From contig NZ_JAHLKR010000017.1 of NCBI RefSeq assembly GCF_021991875.1, forward strand, positions 62,001 to 126,000: a stretch of DNA of 64,000 nt, read 5' to 3'. Position numbers and translations under genes: made by a program. The notes beneath the pieces are model-generated. The model made no database searches and was not told the DNA's origin. It was given only the letters and a program-made list of their open reading frames with translations. This DNA comes from Mycetohabitans sp. B8 (GTDB lineage: Bacteria; Pseudomonadota; Gammaproteobacteria; Burkholderiales; Burkholderiaceae). Positions 1 to 10,111 of this stretch are shown piece by piece. Position 1 is the stretch's first letter. Every line of letters starts with the position of its first letter.

Positions 1-1386
1 CAACAGTCGCGCTACTTCGGCGCGCAAGCCGACCTCCCATGCACTGACGTGGGGCAATACCGGCGCGCACGTGCCACTGCCGGGGTCGGTCAGTGGCATC
101 CCGTCGCTGCGCGCCAGTGCTGCGACGCGGGCATCGCCGGACGGGGACGTCGCTACCGCCCCGGCGGCGACGCCGACAGCCTCGCCGATCTGCTGCCTTT
201 CATCGGCCACCGCGTGCGTCGACGATTGCTGCTCTGTGACCAGTTCCGGCGGCAAGTCCTTGATCTCGATGGTCTGCGCGGGCGCCATCACAGTCAGCCA
301 GTTGCACAGATTCTCCAGTTGGCGCACGTTGCCGGGAAACGGCAGCGATGCCAAGTACGCCAGCGTTGCGTCGGTGACGCGCTTGGGCTCGACACCCAGC
401 TCGCGAGCGCTTTTTTGCAGGAAATGCCGCGTGAGCAGCGGGATATCCTCGCTGCGCTCGCGCAACGGCGGCAGCCGCAGCCGGATTACGTTGAGCCGAT
501 GATAGAGATCCTCGCGGAATAATCCCTGCCGCACCCGCGTCTGCAGATTCTGATGCGTCGCCGCGATCACCCGCACGTTCGCCCGCAAAGGACTGTGGCC
601 ACCCACGCGGTAGAACTGCCCGTCTGAGAGCACACGCAACAGTCGCGTCTGCAGATCAAACGGCATGTCTCCGATTTCATCCAGGAACAGTGTGCCGTTC
701 TCGGCCTGCTCGAAGCGGCCCTGCCGCATCGCCTGCGCGCCAGTGAACGCCCCGCGCTCGTGCCCGAACAGCTCGGACTCGAGCAGGTCTCTCGGAATCG
801 CCGCCGTGTTCAAGGCAATAAACGGTCCATTGGCGCGCGGACTGTGTCGATGCAGCGCACGGGCCACTAGTTCCTTGCCAGTCCCGGACTCGCCCGTGAT
901 CAGCACCGTCGTGACGCAATGGGACAATCGGCCAATTGCGCGGAACATGTCTTGCATCGCCGGGGCCTGCCCAAGCATCTCCGGCGCCTCGGCGAGCCGG
1001 TCGTCGTAGCCTGGTTCACCGAGCATGCTCTCGTCGACGGCGCGGCGAATCAATTCGACTGCCTTATCGACATCGAACGGCTTGGCCAGATACTCGAACG
1101 CCCCGCCTTGGAAGGCCGCCACGGCGCTGTCTAGGTCCGAGAATGCCGTCATGATGATCACCGGCAACTCCGGCAAACGCTCGCGTACCGCATTGAGCAG
1201 CTCAAGTCCCGAGCCGCCCGGCATGCGAATGTCCGATACCAGCACCTGCGGCTGGTCCTGCTCGAATGCGGCCAGCACGTCGCGCACACTGGTAAAGCTA
1301 CGGGTCGCGAAGTTCTCGCGCGCCAGTGCCTTCTCAAGCACCCAGCGTATCGACTGATCGTCGTCAACTATCCAGATGGGCTTCAT
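1..1386 (-). CDS. ntrC: Nitrogen regulator NtrC (partial, runs off the left edge)
   Basis: This is the sigma-54-dependent response regulator that activates nitrogen-starvation genes. The start codon at 1386 gives MKPIWIVDDDQS. A receiver domain (about residues 1-120) carries the phospho-acceptor D52 in VSDIRMPG. A central AAA+ domain follows with Walker A GESGTGKE, the sigma-54 contact loop GAFTGA and arginine-finger region LFREDLYHRLNV. The window encodes 462 residues; the Fis-type DNA-binding helix-turn-helix expected at the C-terminus lies outside. It sits 60 bases after ntrB on the same strand, the usual glnA-ntrB-ntrC order, so NtrB is its kinase. The family assignment is firm; only the C-terminus is unseen. 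Confidence 0.97.
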   Translation of the reverse strand, partial: MKPIWIVDDDQSIRWVLEKALARENFATRSFTSVRDVLAAFEQDQPQVLVSDIRMPGGSGLELLNAVRERLPELPVIIMTAFSDLDSAVAAFQGGAFEYLAKPFDVDKAVELIRRAVDESMLGEPGYDDRLAEAPEMLGQAPAMQDMFRAIGRLSHCVTTVLITGESGTGKELVARALHRHSPRANGPFIALNTAAIPRDLLESELFGHERGAFTGAQAMRQGRFEQAENGTLFLDEIGDMPFDLQTRLLRVLSDGQFYRVGGHSPLRANVRVIAATHQNLQTRVRQGLFREDLYHRLNVIRLRLPPLRERSEDIPLLTRHFLQKSARELGVEPKRVTDATLAYLASLPFPGNVRQLENLCNWLTVMAPAQTIEIKDLPPELVTEQQSSTHAVADERQQIGEAVGVAAGAVATSPSGDARVAALARSDGMPLTDPGSGTCAPVLPHVSAWEVGLRAEVARLL

Positions 1387-1446
1387 AGATTGATTGGGCG
1401 GTTTTCTTCAATAGCGGTATGCGTGCACCTGTCGCCTTTGCTCCGA

Positions 1447-2589
1447 TCATCGAGTCAGCGGCAACAGGATCTGAAATTCGGTATGGCCGGGACGGCTTTC
1501 CACTTCGATCAATCCTTCGTGCTGCTGCACAAAGGTTTGAACCAGCGTGAGTCCGAGCCCGCTACCCTCTTCGCGTCCCGACACCAGCGGATAAAAGATC
1601 TGGTCACGGATTTCCTCCGGTATGCCGGGGCCATTGTCGGTTATACGCAAGTCCAATGCTAGCTTGCACAACCGCTTGGCGATCGTGACCTTGCGCGCGA
1701 CGCGCGTGCGCAACGCGATATGCGCGTCACCTTGCGAGATGCGCTCCTTAAGCGCCTGCGTCGCGTTGCGCACGATGTTCAGCAATGCCTGGATCAGTTG
1801 CGCCTTATCACCGCGAATCTCCGGCACGCTCACGTCGTAGTCGCGCTCGATCGTCAGCCCCCGGGGAAACTCGGCCAGGATCACCGTGCGCACCCGTTCG
1901 CAGACCTCGTGGATGTTCACGTCGCCCACGATGTGCGGATGGCGATGTGGCTCCAGGAGCCGGTCCACCAACGTCTGTAACCGGTCAGACTCCTTGATGA
2001 TGACCTGCGTGTATTCGTGCAGGTCGTAGCGCGCCTCGCGCTCGCCCAACTCGAACTCGAGCAACTGCGCTGCGCCGCGAATGCCGCCTAGCGGATTCTT
2101 GATCTCATGCGCCAGATTGCGGATCAGTTGCTTGTTGACCGACGTCAGGTCATGGATGCGTTCCTCTCGATCGCTGCGCAATTGCTGGTCGTTGGCGAAC
2201 AGCTCCAACAATACGTAGTCCGATGCTGCGTCGAGATAGCCCACAATCACGTGCACACGCAACGGTTCACGCAGCTGGCGCTCCAGGGTGGCGTCCAGGT
2301 GCGTCGCCTGGAACCGGTTGTCGGCAATCGCTGCGATGGTCGTCACCAACTCGTCGCCATTGGAGAATAGATCCGGCCACGTGGTCTGCGCCAGTTGCCG
2401 GCGCGACATCCCGAGCATCGACTCGGCCGATGGATTCGCATAGGCCACCCGCAACGTCCGTTTGTCCAGCACCAGCACGACCGTCGGCAGCGCATCGAGC
2501 CCAGGCAGTAGCCCGGAGCAGGACAACACCGAATCGTCCGGCGTATCGGACTGGCTTCGTTTCGATTGGGTCACGTTCTTCAATACCAT
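1447..2589 (-). CDS. ntrB: Nitrogen sensor histidine kinase NtrB
   Basis: A cytoplasmic two-component kinase/phosphatase that phosphorylates NtrC when nitrogen is scarce; in this family PII protein controls the switch. The 380 residues hold a PAS domain (about 30-140), a dimerisation domain with phospho-acceptor H161 in LAHEIKNPLGG, and an ATPase domain with N box (IVRNATQAL), G1 box (DNGPGIP) and G2 box (GSGLGLTLVQ). There is no transmembrane segment, as expected for NtrB. It lies between glnA (133-base gap) and ntrC. The length is close to the family norm. The start at 2589 is the longest in-frame ATG and leaves room for the PAS domain. Confidence 0.96.
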   Translation of the reverse strand: MVLKNVTQSKRSQSDTPDDSVLSCSGLLPGLDALPTVVLVLDKRTLRVAYANPSAESMLGMSRRQLAQTTWPDLFSNGDELVTTIAAIADNRFQATHLDATLERQLREPLRVHVIVGYLDAASDYVLLELFANDQQLRSDREERIHDLTSVNKQLIRNLAHEIKNPLGGIRGAAQLLEFELGEREARYDLHEYTQVIIKESDRLQTLVDRLLEPHRHPHIVGDVNIHEVCERVRTVILAEFPRGLTIERDYDVSVPEIRGDKAQLIQALLNIVRNATQALKERISQGDAHIALRTRVARKVTIAKRLCKLALDLRITDNGPGIPEEIRDQIFYPLVSGREEGSGLGLTLVQTFVQQHEGLIEVESRPGHTEFQILLPLTR

Positions 2590-2722
2590 CGGGCCGGCCC
2601 AATAAAAAAGGGACAGCGCACGGCCATCCCCCTTCCCCGCCGCTCACCTCGCGGGCGCGGGCGGTAACGCGCAATCGGCGCGCCGCGCGGCCTGCTGGCT
2701 GCCGGACAGCACGCGCCCTCGC

Positions 2723-4138
2723 TCAGAGCGAATAGTACATCTCAAACTCAATCGGATGCGTGGTTTGACGGAAGCGTTGCAGCTCTTGCGTCTTGAGTTC
2801 GATGTACGCATCCAGCATCGAATCCGTGAACACGCCGCCGCGCGTGAGAAACTCGCGATCGGCATCGAGCGCGTCCAGTGCGGTGTCCAGGTTCTCGCAG
2901 ACGGTCGGGATCTTCGCGTCCTCTTCCGGCGGCAGGTCGTACAGATTCTTGTCCGCGGCCTCGCCCGGGTGGATCTTGTTTTGCACGCCATCCAGGCCGG
3001 CCATCATCAGTGCCGAGAAACACAGATACGGATTAGCCGTCGGATCCGGGAAACGCGTCTCGATCCGGCGCGCCTTCGGGTTCGACACGTGCGGAATCCG
3101 GATCGACGCGGAACGGTTACGCGCCGAATAGGCAAGCTTGACGGGCGCTTCAAAGTGCGGCACCAGCCGTTTATACGAGTTCGTGGTCGGGTTCGTGATC
3201 GCGTTCAACGCACGGGCGTGTTTGATGACGCCACCGATGTAGAACAGCGCGAACTCGGACAGGCCCGCATAGCCGTTGCCTGCGAACAGGTTTTGGCCAT
3301 CCTTCCAGATCGACTGGTGCACGTGCATGCCGGAACCGTTGTCGCCCACCACCGGCTTAGGCATGAACGTCGCGGTCTTGCCGTACGTATGCGCCACGTT
3401 CTGCACAACGTACTTCAAGATCTGCGTCCAGTCAGCGCGTTGCACCAGTGTCGAGAATTTCGTGCCGATCTCATTCTGGCCGGGGCCGGCCACCTCGTGG
3501 TGATGCACTTCAACCGGCACGCCCAGTTGCTCGAGCAACAGGCACATCTCCGAGCGCATGTCCTGGAAAGAATCGACCGGGGCGACGGGGAAATAGCCGC
3601 CCTTGACGCCCGGACGGTGACCGCTGTTGCCGTGCTCGAACGCCTTGCCCGACGACCAGGCGGCCTCTTCGGAACCGATCTTCACGAAGCAGCCCGACAT
3701 ATCGATGTTCCACTGCACCGAATCAAAAATGAAGAACTCGGGCTCGGGACCAAAAAACGCGGTGTCACCCAGGCCCGTGCTCTTTAGGTACGCCTCGGCG
3801 CGCTTGGCGAGCGAACGCGGGTCGCGCTCATAGCCCTTGCCGTCCGACGGCTCGATCACGTCGCAGGTGAGGACCAACGTCGATTCTTCGTAGAATGGGT
3901 CGATATACGCCGTGTTCGGGTCCGGCAGCAGCAGCATATCCGACGCTTCGATTCCCTTCCAGCCGGCGATCGAGGAACCATCGAACGCGTGGCCGACTTC
4001 GAACTTGTCCTCGTCGAACGCCGACACCGGCACCGTCACGTGTTGCTCCTTGCCGCGGGTGTCGGTGAAGCGAAAATCGACGAACTTGACGTCCTCGTCG
4101 TTGACGAGCTGGGTGACGTCGGCCACGGTTTTAGTCAT
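2723..4138 (-). CDS. glnA: Glutamine synthetase type I
   Basis: It condenses ammonia and glutamate to glutamine using ATP, the entry point of nitrogen assimilation. From the start at 4138 the product is 471 residues, the normal GSI-beta length. Visible landmarks are the N-terminal beta-grasp region ([16 protein letters not shown]), FDGSSI, the metal/ATP-binding [10 protein letters not shown], the glutamate-site segment [10 protein letters not shown] and the adenylylation site [10 protein letters not shown] longer reading frame to 4225 exists but would start inside the sigma-54 promoter; the ATG at 4138 has a good ribosome binding site (GGAGAAAGGA). Regulation by NtrBC is supported by the upstream sites, and adenylylation by GlnE is expected from the Tyr motif. 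Confidence 0.98.
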   Translation of the reverse strand: MTKTVADVTQLVNDEDVKFVDFRFTDTRGKEQHVTVPVSAFDEDKFEVGHAFDGSSIAGWKGIEASDMLLLPDPNTAYIDPFYEESTLVLTCDVIEPSDGKGYERDPRSLAKRAEAYLKSTGLGDTAFFGPEPEFFIFDSVQWNIDMSGCFVKIGSEEAAWSSGKAFEHGNSGHRPGVKGGYFPVAPVDSFQDMRSEMCLLLEQLGVPVEVHHHEVAGPGQNEIGTKFSTLVQRADWTQILKYVVQNVAHTYGKTATFMPKPVVGDNGSGMHVHQSIWKDGQNLFAGNGYAGLSEFALFYIGGVIKHARALNAITNPTTNSYKRLVPHFEAPVKLAYSARNRSASIRIPHVSNPKARRIETRFPDPTANPYLCFSALMMAGLDGVQNKIHPGEAADKNLYDLPPEEDAKIPTVCENLDTALDALDADREFLTRGGVFTDSMLDAYIELKTQELQRFRQTTHPIEFEMYYSL

Positions 4139-4220
4139 TCCTTTCTCCTGGTGAACAATGGGGGCGATACCGCCTCCGGCTTCCGGCGTCCCGGTCATGC
4201 AACGGGATCGGCTCCAATAA

Positions 4221-4236
4221 AGCACACTTCATGCCA
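4221..4236 (-). promoter_or_regulatory. Sigma-54 (-24/-12) promoter of glnA
   Basis: Read on the minus strand the element is TGGCATGAAGTGTGCT. It has the invariant GG and GC separated by exactly 10 bases (consensus TGGCAC-N5-TTGC). It lies about 83 bases upstream of the glnA start codon, predicting a leader of roughly 70 bases. Two NtrC-type sites lie further upstream. Transcription from it has not been shown. Confidence 0.8.
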
Positions 4237-4334
4237 AATTAAGACACAGGGACGTCGGGCACGCCCCCTTGGGGTGCTTACGCATCGCCGCGACCCACGA
4301 GCAGCGTATTGCCCGCCCTGGCCGCAGCGCGTCG

Positions 4335-4351
4335 TGCACAAATTCGGTGCA
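4335..4351. promoter_or_regulatory. NtrC-binding site (proximal)
   Basis: TGCACAAATTCGGTGCA is a 17-base near-palindrome matching the NtrC site pattern TGCACC-N5-GGTGCA with one mismatch. It lies about 100 bases upstream of the sigma-54 element, the normal enhancer distance for glnA in proteobacteria. Confidence 0.75.
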
Positions 4352-4374
4352 ATCCCGATGGGCAGCGCCGAACA

Positions 4375-4391
4375 AGCACCTATTCGGTGCA
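4375..4391. promoter_or_regulatory. NtrC-binding site (distal)
   Basis: AGCACCTATTCGGTGCA matches TGCACC-N5-GGTGCA with one mismatch in the first base. It is centred 40 bases from the proximal site, about four helical turns, so both would face the same side of the DNA, as a cooperative NtrC enhancer requires. Confidence 0.72.
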
Positions 4392-4490
4392 AAACGACGA
4401 TAATGTACCCACTTCGCGCACCGTACCGCTACCTGAGCGGTCATTCTACGACGACGCTAAAATAAAGCTATTACGCTTTTGGGCACCGTG

Positions 4491-4955
4491 ATGACTTCCT
4501 GTGACGTGATTTACGCAGCGGCCGAACAGCGCCGCGTACAACACCAGTTGCAGTATGCCGGCGCGCTGGCACCAGGTGAGGCATTCGAGCTGTTGGCACG
4601 CGAGCCGGGGGCCCGGCTGATTGACGTACGCACCCGTGCGGAACTCGACTGGGTCGGCCGCCCAGTCGTCGAGAGCGGCCAGTACGTACACGTCGAGTGG
4701 ACGCGATACCCGGGCGGCGTCCCCAACCCCGAGTTCGTCGAGCAACTGTCCCAAGTGGCGATGCCGCACACGCCGATCCTGCTACTGTGCCGCAGCGCCG
4801 CGCGCTCGAAGCTGGCCGCAGTGGCTGCGGCGAACGCGGGCTTCATGCGTGCCTACGATATTCTCGAAGGTTTCGAGGGCGACAAGGACGCTCGAGGCCA
4901 CCGTAAGACGGTGGGCGGCTGGTGTTTCCATGGCCTGCCCTGGGTGGGCGCCTAG
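4491..4955 (+). CDS. Rhodanese-like sulfurtransferase
   Basis: A single-domain rhodanese of 154 residues. Proteins of this family carry sulfur as a cysteine persulfide; the physiological acceptor cannot be told from sequence. The N-terminal CH2A-like segment reads RLIDVRTRAELDWVG and the active-site loop is LLCRSAARS with catalytic C100. No signal peptide is present, so it is cytoplasmic. GTG at 4488 and TTG at 4479 are in-frame alternatives to the ATG at 4491. The gene is divergent from glnA, and the NtrC sites lie between the two, so it might share nitrogen control, but this is only inferred from position. Confidence 0.88.
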   Translation: MTSCDVIYAAAEQRRVQHQLQYAGALAPGEAFELLAREPGARLIDVRTRAELDWVGRPVVESGQYVHVEWTRYPGGVPNPEFVEQLSQVAMPHTPILLLCRSAARSKLAAVAAANAGFMRAYDILEGFEGDKDARGHRKTVGGWCFHGLPWVGA

Positions 4956-5032
4956 GCTCGTGGGCACCACGTCACGAGAGATCGCGGCTGGATGGCCGCG
5001 CACGCAAAACGAAAAAAGCGCCGCTGAGAAAA

Positions 5033-5057
5033 AAGCGCCGTCGAATAGACGGCGCTT
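5033..5057. terminator. Rho-independent terminator hairpin
   Basis: A perfect 10-bp stem (AAGCGCCGTC / GACGGCGCTT) with a 5-base loop lies about 78 bases after the rhodanese stop codon. The T-run is better on the minus strand (the plus strand carries AAAA before the stem), so it may work in both directions. Confidence 0.7.
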
Positions 5058-5584
5058 AAAAGTTCTAGCCATTCCGAGGGCCGTGCTAGAACCTGAGAGA
5101 CGATACCGACGCCATGGCGCGTCAACGGGCACCGCGGCCGCGTCGCACACGCCGCAGTGCGCAAGCCGGGTATCTTCCTGATTAATGCCGACCGAGTCAA
5201 GCACAATCCCCTTGGGAGCAGGCGCCCAGCCACTGCGTTCGCGCCCGCCGCCACCGGTGCGACCCCGGACGCGGCGGCCCGACGTGCCGCGTCGCTGCAA
5301 TGCCGCACGCTCGTCACGGTTGTCGCAGGCGGCGAGCGCGGTGTAACGTTCCGAAAAAAAGGCGCTGGACTGATACGGTTGACGCACGTAGGATTTCGTG
5401 CAGTTTTCGATCCTTGACAGGATACGGCCAGCGAGCGCTGTGCGATACAGCCTTGCGCCCGAGCACGCGCGTCCAGTTCGTTCACTCAACCGCACGATGA
5501 TGTACCGACAAACCAGGCACCGGACCACGCCGGCTCATCGTCGCAGCCCTTCCCCACCATCACGTCCCAACGATTGGCTCGACC
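5058..5584. other. Intergenic region upstream of mdtA
   Basis: I see no supportable gene. The ORFs here are low-complexity Arg/Pro/Ala shadows of GC-rich DNA. The promoter of the mdtABC operon should be here, but I cannot name a clear -35/-10 pair or a regulator operator. Confidence 0.5.
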
Positions 5585-6949
5585 ATGCAGAAAGACGAAC
5601 AACAACAAGCCCAATCATCCGATGCCGCGCCGCGCGCCGTGGCGCGCCGCACCCGCACGCGCACGCTGCGGCGAGTCACGGGACTCATGGCTGTCGTCGC
5701 CGTGCTGCTTTGGTGGCATCCGTGGCAACGTCATGCCATGCGCGGCACGGCAGGCGAGCACGCCAGCGGCGCAACCACGAGCAGTGACGGCAAGCCGCCT
5801 GGCGCGCAACGTGGCAGCCGCGGCGGCGGCGCATTCGCGAACATGCCACAGCCGGTTAAAGTCGCGACCGTGGTCCATGGCCAAATGCCGATCGTGATCA
5901 ATGCGCTGGGCACCGTGACACCGCTCGCGACGGTGACCGTGCGCACGCAGTTGAACGGCACGCTGATGTCGGTCAATTTCCAGGAAGGCCAACTCGTCAA
6001 GCGCGGCGATGTCCTGGCACAAATCGATCCGCGCCCCTACGAAATCTCACTGCGCAACGCTGAAGGGCAACTGGCGAAGGATCAGGCGCTACTGCGCCAG
6101 GCAGTGTCAGACCTGAACGCGTACCAAGCGTTGCTCAAGCAGGATTCGATCTCGCGCCAGCAGGTCAACACGCAGGCCTCGCTCGTCGAGCAGTACCGTG
6201 GCCAGGTGAAGTCGGACCAGGCGATGATCGATACGTACAAGCTGGACCTGACCTACGCACGGATCACCGCGCCGGTGACAGGCCGCGTGGGACTGCGTCA
6301 GGTGGATCCGGGCAACTACGTGACCACCAGCGATACAAACGGCATTGTCGTGATCACGCAGATGCAACCCATGAGCGTCGTGTTCACCACGTCCGAGGAC
6401 AACCTACAAGTTATCCTTAAGCAATGGAGCGCGGGCGCCAAGATGTCCGCGACCGCCTACGACCGCACCAACAGCCGGCCGCTGGAAACCGGCGAGTTGC
6501 ACACCCTCGACAACCAGATCGATACGACCACCGGCACCGTGAAGCTGCGCGCGGTGTTCCAGAACGCGGGGCAGGCGTTGTTCCCGAATCAGTTTGTCAA
6601 CGTGCGGCTACTCGTCAACACGATCCGCAACGCGACCATCGTACCGACTTCCGCGGTGCTCAATGGCTCGATGGAAACCTTTGTTTACGTGGTCAAAGCC
6701 GACAACACCGTCACCGTGCGCCCAGTGAAGACGGGTCCGGTCGATGGCGAGCGCACCAGCATCGTCTCCGGCCTGGCGGTGGGAGAGCGTGTCGTCATCG
6801 ATGGCTCGGACCGGTTGCGAGAAGGCGCCAAGATCACGATTCCGGCCGCGAGCGCCAATGACAGCTCGGCCGCATCCGCAGGCCAAGCCGCGCATGGCGC
6901 GCGTCACGCGTCGGCCACGCACGGCCACACGCGCCCACCGCAGTCTTGA
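5585..6949 (+). CDS. mdtA: RND efflux periplasmic adaptor MdtA
   Basis: Membrane-fusion protein linking the inner-membrane RND pump MdtBC to an outer-membrane channel. The 454 residues have an N-terminal hydrophobic anchor (about 33-47, LMAVVAVLLWW), then the lipoyl/barrel-sandwich halves (PVKVATVVHGQMPIVINALG and GDVLAQIDPRPYE), an alpha-hairpin (about 160-220), and the beta-barrel and membrane-proximal domains. The C-terminal 40 residues are a His/Ala/Ser-rich tail, probably disordered. It heads an operon with mdtB (48-base gap) and mdtC. The order MdtA then two RND pumps is specific to the MdtABC type, whose known substrates in E. coli include novobiocin and bile salts. Confidence 0.93.
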   Translation: MQKDEQQQAQSSDAAPRAVARRTRTRTLRRVTGLMAVVAVLLWWHPWQRHAMRGTAGEHASGATTSSDGKPPGAQRGSRGGGAFANMPQPVKVATVVHGQMPIVINALGTVTPLATVTVRTQLNGTLMSVNFQEGQLVKRGDVLAQIDPRPYEISLRNAEGQLAKDQALLRQAVSDLNAYQALLKQDSISRQQVNTQASLVEQYRGQVKSDQAMIDTYKLDLTYARITAPVTGRVGLRQVDPGNYVTTSDTNGIVVITQMQPMSVVFTTSEDNLQVILKQWSAGAKMSATAYDRTNSRPLETGELHTLDNQIDTTTGTVKLRAVFQNAGQALFPNQFVNVRLLVNTIRNATIVPTSAVLNGSMETFVYVVKADNTVTVRPVKTGPVDGERTSIVSGLAVGERVVIDGSDRLREGAKITIPAASANDSSAASAGQAAHGARHASATHGHTRPPQS

Positions 6950-6997
6950 TTCCGGCCGGGGTTTGCCCCGGCGCCGCGCTCCCGGACCATTCGACGC

Positions 6998-9900
6998 ATG
7001 AATCTATCTCGCCTCTTTATTCTCCGCCCAGTCGGCACAGCACTGCTGATGGCTGCCATCATGCTGGTCGGCCTCGTGTCGCTGCGATTTTTGCCGCTGT
7101 CCGCGCTGCCGGAAGTGGACTATCCGACGATTCAAGTGCAGACCTTCTATCCGGGTGCCAGCCCCGAGGTGATGACCTCGTCGGTGACCGCGCCGCTGGA
7201 GCGTCAGTTCGGTCAGATGCCAGGGCTAAATCAGATGTCGTCGCAAAGCTCAGCGGGCGCATCGGTGATCACACTGCAGTTTTCGCTGGACTTGCCGTTG
7301 GACATCGCGGAGCAGGAAGTGCAGGCGGCCATCAACGCGGCAGGCAACCTGCTGCCATCCGACCTGCCAGCGCCGCCGATCTACGCAAAGGTCAATCCGG
7401 CCGACGCCCCCATTCTCACGCTGGCAATCACCTCCAAGACGCTGCCGTTGACGCAGGTGCAGGAGCTGGTCGATATCCGGCTCGCGCAGAAAATCTCGCA
7501 AGTGGGAGGCGTCGGGTTGGTGAGCTTGAGCGGTGGGCAGCGGCCCGCGATTCACATCCAGGCCAACCCGCGTGCGCTCGCGGCGTACGGCCTAAATCTG
7601 GATGATCTGCGCACCACGATTTCGAACCTGAACGTCAACACGCCAAAAGGCAACTTTGATGGTCCGACGCGTGCATACACGATTAATGCCAACGACCAGT
7701 TGACCGATGCCAATGCGTATCACAGTGCGGTCATCGCCTACAAGAACGGCCGTCCAGTGATGCTGACCGACGTCGCGCAGATCGTCTCCGGCCCAGAGAA
7801 CACGAAGCTCGGCGCGTGGGTCGATACTGAGCCGGCGATCATCCTCAATGTGCAGCGGCAGCCGGGCGCCAACGTAATTCAGGTAGTCGACAATATCAAG
7901 GCGCTGCTGCCGCAGTTGCAGCAAAGCCTGCCCGCTTCGGTCGAGACCCGCGTGTTGACCGACCGCACCACGACGATCCGCGCGTCGGTGCGCGACGTGC
8001 AGTTCGAACTGGCAGCGGCGGTCGTGCTGGTGGTGCTGGTGATGTACCTATTCCTTGGCAGTTGGCAAGCGACCGTGATTCCCAGCCTGTCCGTGCCGCT
8101 GTCGCTGATCGGCACGCTGGCGGTGATGTACCTGGACGGATTTTCGCTGGACAATCTGTCCTTGATGGCGCTGACCATCGCCACCGGCTTCGTCGTCGAT
8201 GACGCGATCGTGATGATCGAGAACATCGCGCGCTACGTCGAGGACGGCGACACGCCGTTGCAAGCCGCGCTGAAGGGCTCCAAGCAAATCGGTTTCACCA
8301 TCATCTCGCTGACCGTATCGTTGATCGCGGTGCTGATCCCGCTGCTGTTCATGAGTGACGTCGTCGGCCGGCTGTTCCACGAGTTTGCGATCACGCTGGC
8401 CGTGACGATCGTGTTCTCGGCAGTGGTATCGCTCACGCTCGTGCCGATGCTGTGCGCCAAGCTGCTTCGGCACAGTCCGCCGAAGGAAAGCACCCGCTTC
8501 GAGGCCCGGGCCCGTGCGTTCTTCGACGCGGTGATCGCCGCCTACGCAAGGATGCTCTCGTGGGTGCTTGATCACCAGCCGCTCACACTGCTCGTCGCGC
8601 TGTCCACGCTGGTGCTCACGATCGTGCTCTACATCGTGGTGCCGAAGGGCTTTTTCCCGACCCAGGACACCGGCATCATCCAGGGCATCACGCAGGCCTC
8701 GCAAAGTGTATCGTACGCGGCCATGGCCGAGCACCAGCAAGCGCTCGCCGCCGAAATCCTGAAGGACCCGGATGTCCAGAGCCTGTCGTCGTTCATCGGC
8801 GTAGACGGCACCAATATCACGCTGAACAGCGGCCGTCTGCTGATCAATCTGAAGCCGTTCGACGAACGCAGGCGTGATGCACAGCAGATCATCCGCTCGT
8901 TACAGCAGCGCGTCGCACATATACCCGGCATCTCGCTGTACATGCAGCCGGTGCAGGACCTGACGATTGACTCGACGGTCAGCGCGACGCAATACCAATT
9001 CATGCTGACCGACGCGAACGCTCAAGCGTTCGCCGACTGGGTGCCAAAGTTCGTCGAGCGGCTGAAGCAAGCGCCAGAGCTGGCCGATGTCGCCAGCGAC
9101 TTGCAGCAAAATGGGCTCTCAACCTATATCGAGATCGATCGCAGTACCGCCGCCCGCTTCGGCATCACTCCGGCGACGGTCAACAACGCACTGTATGACG
9201 CCTTTGGGCAGCGCATCATCTCGACCATCTTCACCCAATCGAACCAGTATCGCGTGATTCTAGAGGCGGACCCGAAGGTGCACGAGTCCCCAGACGCACT
9301 GGGCATGATCTACCTGCCATCGGCCACCGCGACTGGCGCTCAGGTCCCGCTGTCGTCCATCGCGACCTTCCATCAGCAAAACGCGCCGCTGCTGATCTCG
9401 CACTTGGGCCAGTTCCCGTCCACCACCATTTCATTCAACCTCGCCCCGGGTGAATCGCTCGGCGCGGCAGTAAAATCCATTGAGCAAGCGAAAGACGACA
9501 TTGGTCTGCCGCCCTCGTTCCAAATCCGCTACCAGGGCGCGGCACTGGCATTCCAGGCATCGCTGTCCAACCAGGTATTCCTGATCCTGGCCGCGATCGT
9601 CACGATGTACATCGTCCTTGGCGTGCTGTACGAGAGCTTCGTCCATCCGATCACGATCCTGTCCACGCTGCCCTCCGCCGGCGTCGGCGCACTGCTCGCA
9701 CTGATCGTCACCGGACATAACCTGGATATCATCGGCATCATCGGCATTGTGCTGCTGATCGGCATCGTCAAGAAGAACGCGATCATGATGATCGACTTCG
9801 CGCTCGAAGCGCAGCGGGAGCATGGCAAGCCCCCTCGCGACGCGATCTACCAGGCCTGCCTGCTGCGCTTGCGGCCGATCCTGATGACGACGATGGCGGC

Positions 9901-10111
9901 GCTGCTCGGTGCGTTGCCGCTGATGCTGGGCACCGGCTCCGGTCACGAGTTGCGCCATCCGCTGGGCATCGCGATCGCCGGCGGGCTGGTCGTCAGCCAG
10001 TTGCTGACGCTGTTCACGACGCCGGTGATTTACCTGGGCTTCGACCGGCTCGCGTCGGCGCTGCGCGAACGCTTGTCGCGCGATGCCCGCGGCGAAGGCA
10101 GCAGACAATGA
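6998..10111 (+). CDS. mdtB: RND multidrug transporter subunit MdtB
   Basis: Inner-membrane proton-driven pump subunit of 1037 residues, full length for the HAE1 RND family. It starts [17 protein letters not shown] with TM1, followed by the porter domain ([20 protein letters not shown]). TM4 carries the proton-relay pair D401-D402 in [15 protein letters not shown] second porter half and TM7-12 follow, with the conserved [14 protein letters not shown]. The gene overlaps mdtC by 4 bases (ATGA), so the two are translationally coupled and in this family form a B2C heterotrimer. Confidence 0.95.
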   Translation: MNLSRLFILRPVGTALLMAAIMLVGLVSLRFLPLSALPEVDYPTIQVQTFYPGASPEVMTSSVTAPLERQFGQMPGLNQMSSQSSAGASVITLQFSLDLPLDIAEQEVQAAINAAGNLLPSDLPAPPIYAKVNPADAPILTLAITSKTLPLTQVQELVDIRLAQKISQVGGVGLVSLSGGQRPAIHIQANPRALAAYGLNLDDLRTTISNLNVNTPKGNFDGPTRAYTINANDQLTDANAYHSAVIAYKNGRPVMLTDVAQIVSGPENTKLGAWVDTEPAIILNVQRQPGANVIQVVDNIKALLPQLQQSLPASVETRVLTDRTTTIRASVRDVQFELAAAVVLVVLVMYLFLGSWQATVIPSLSVPLSLIGTLAVMYLDGFSLDNLSLMALTIATGFVVDDAIVMIENIARYVEDGDTPLQAALKGSKQIGFTIISLTVSLIAVLIPLLFMSDVVGRLFHEFAITLAVTIVFSAVVSLTLVPMLCAKLLRHSPPKESTRFEARARAFFDAVIAAYARMLSWVLDHQPLTLLVALSTLVLTIVLYIVVPKGFFPTQDTGIIQGITQASQSVSYAAMAEHQQALAAEILKDPDVQSLSSFIGVDGTNITLNSGRLLINLKPFDERRRDAQQIIRSLQQRVAHIPGISLYMQPVQDLTIDSTVSATQYQFMLTDANAQAFADWVPKFVERLKQAPELADVASDLQQNGLSTYIEIDRSTAARFGITPATVNNALYDAFGQRIISTIFTQSNQYRVILEADPKVHESPDALGMIYLPSATATGAQVPLSSIATFHQQNAPLLISHLGQFPSTTISFNLAPGESLGAAVKSIEQAKDDIGLPPSFQIRYQGAALAFQASLSNQVFLILAAIVTMYIVLGVLYESFVHPITILSTLPSAGVGALLALIVTGHNLDIIGIIGIVLLIGIVKKNAIMMIDFALEAQREHGKPPRDAIYQACLLRLRPILMTTMAALLGALPLMLGTGSGHELRHPLGIAIAGGLVVSQLLTLFTTPVIYLGFDRLASALRERLSRDARGEGSRQ

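Noticed and set aside
2756..3787. 343-codon open frame antisense to glnA
   Set aside because: It is an Arg/Val-rich shadow of the GC-rich glnA codons with no family features; the opposite strand encodes a certain enzyme.
4139..4225. Longer glnA reading frame starting at 4225
   Set aside because: Its start lies in the sigma-54 promoter region and it has no ribosome binding site; ATG 4138 has one and gives the normal protein length.
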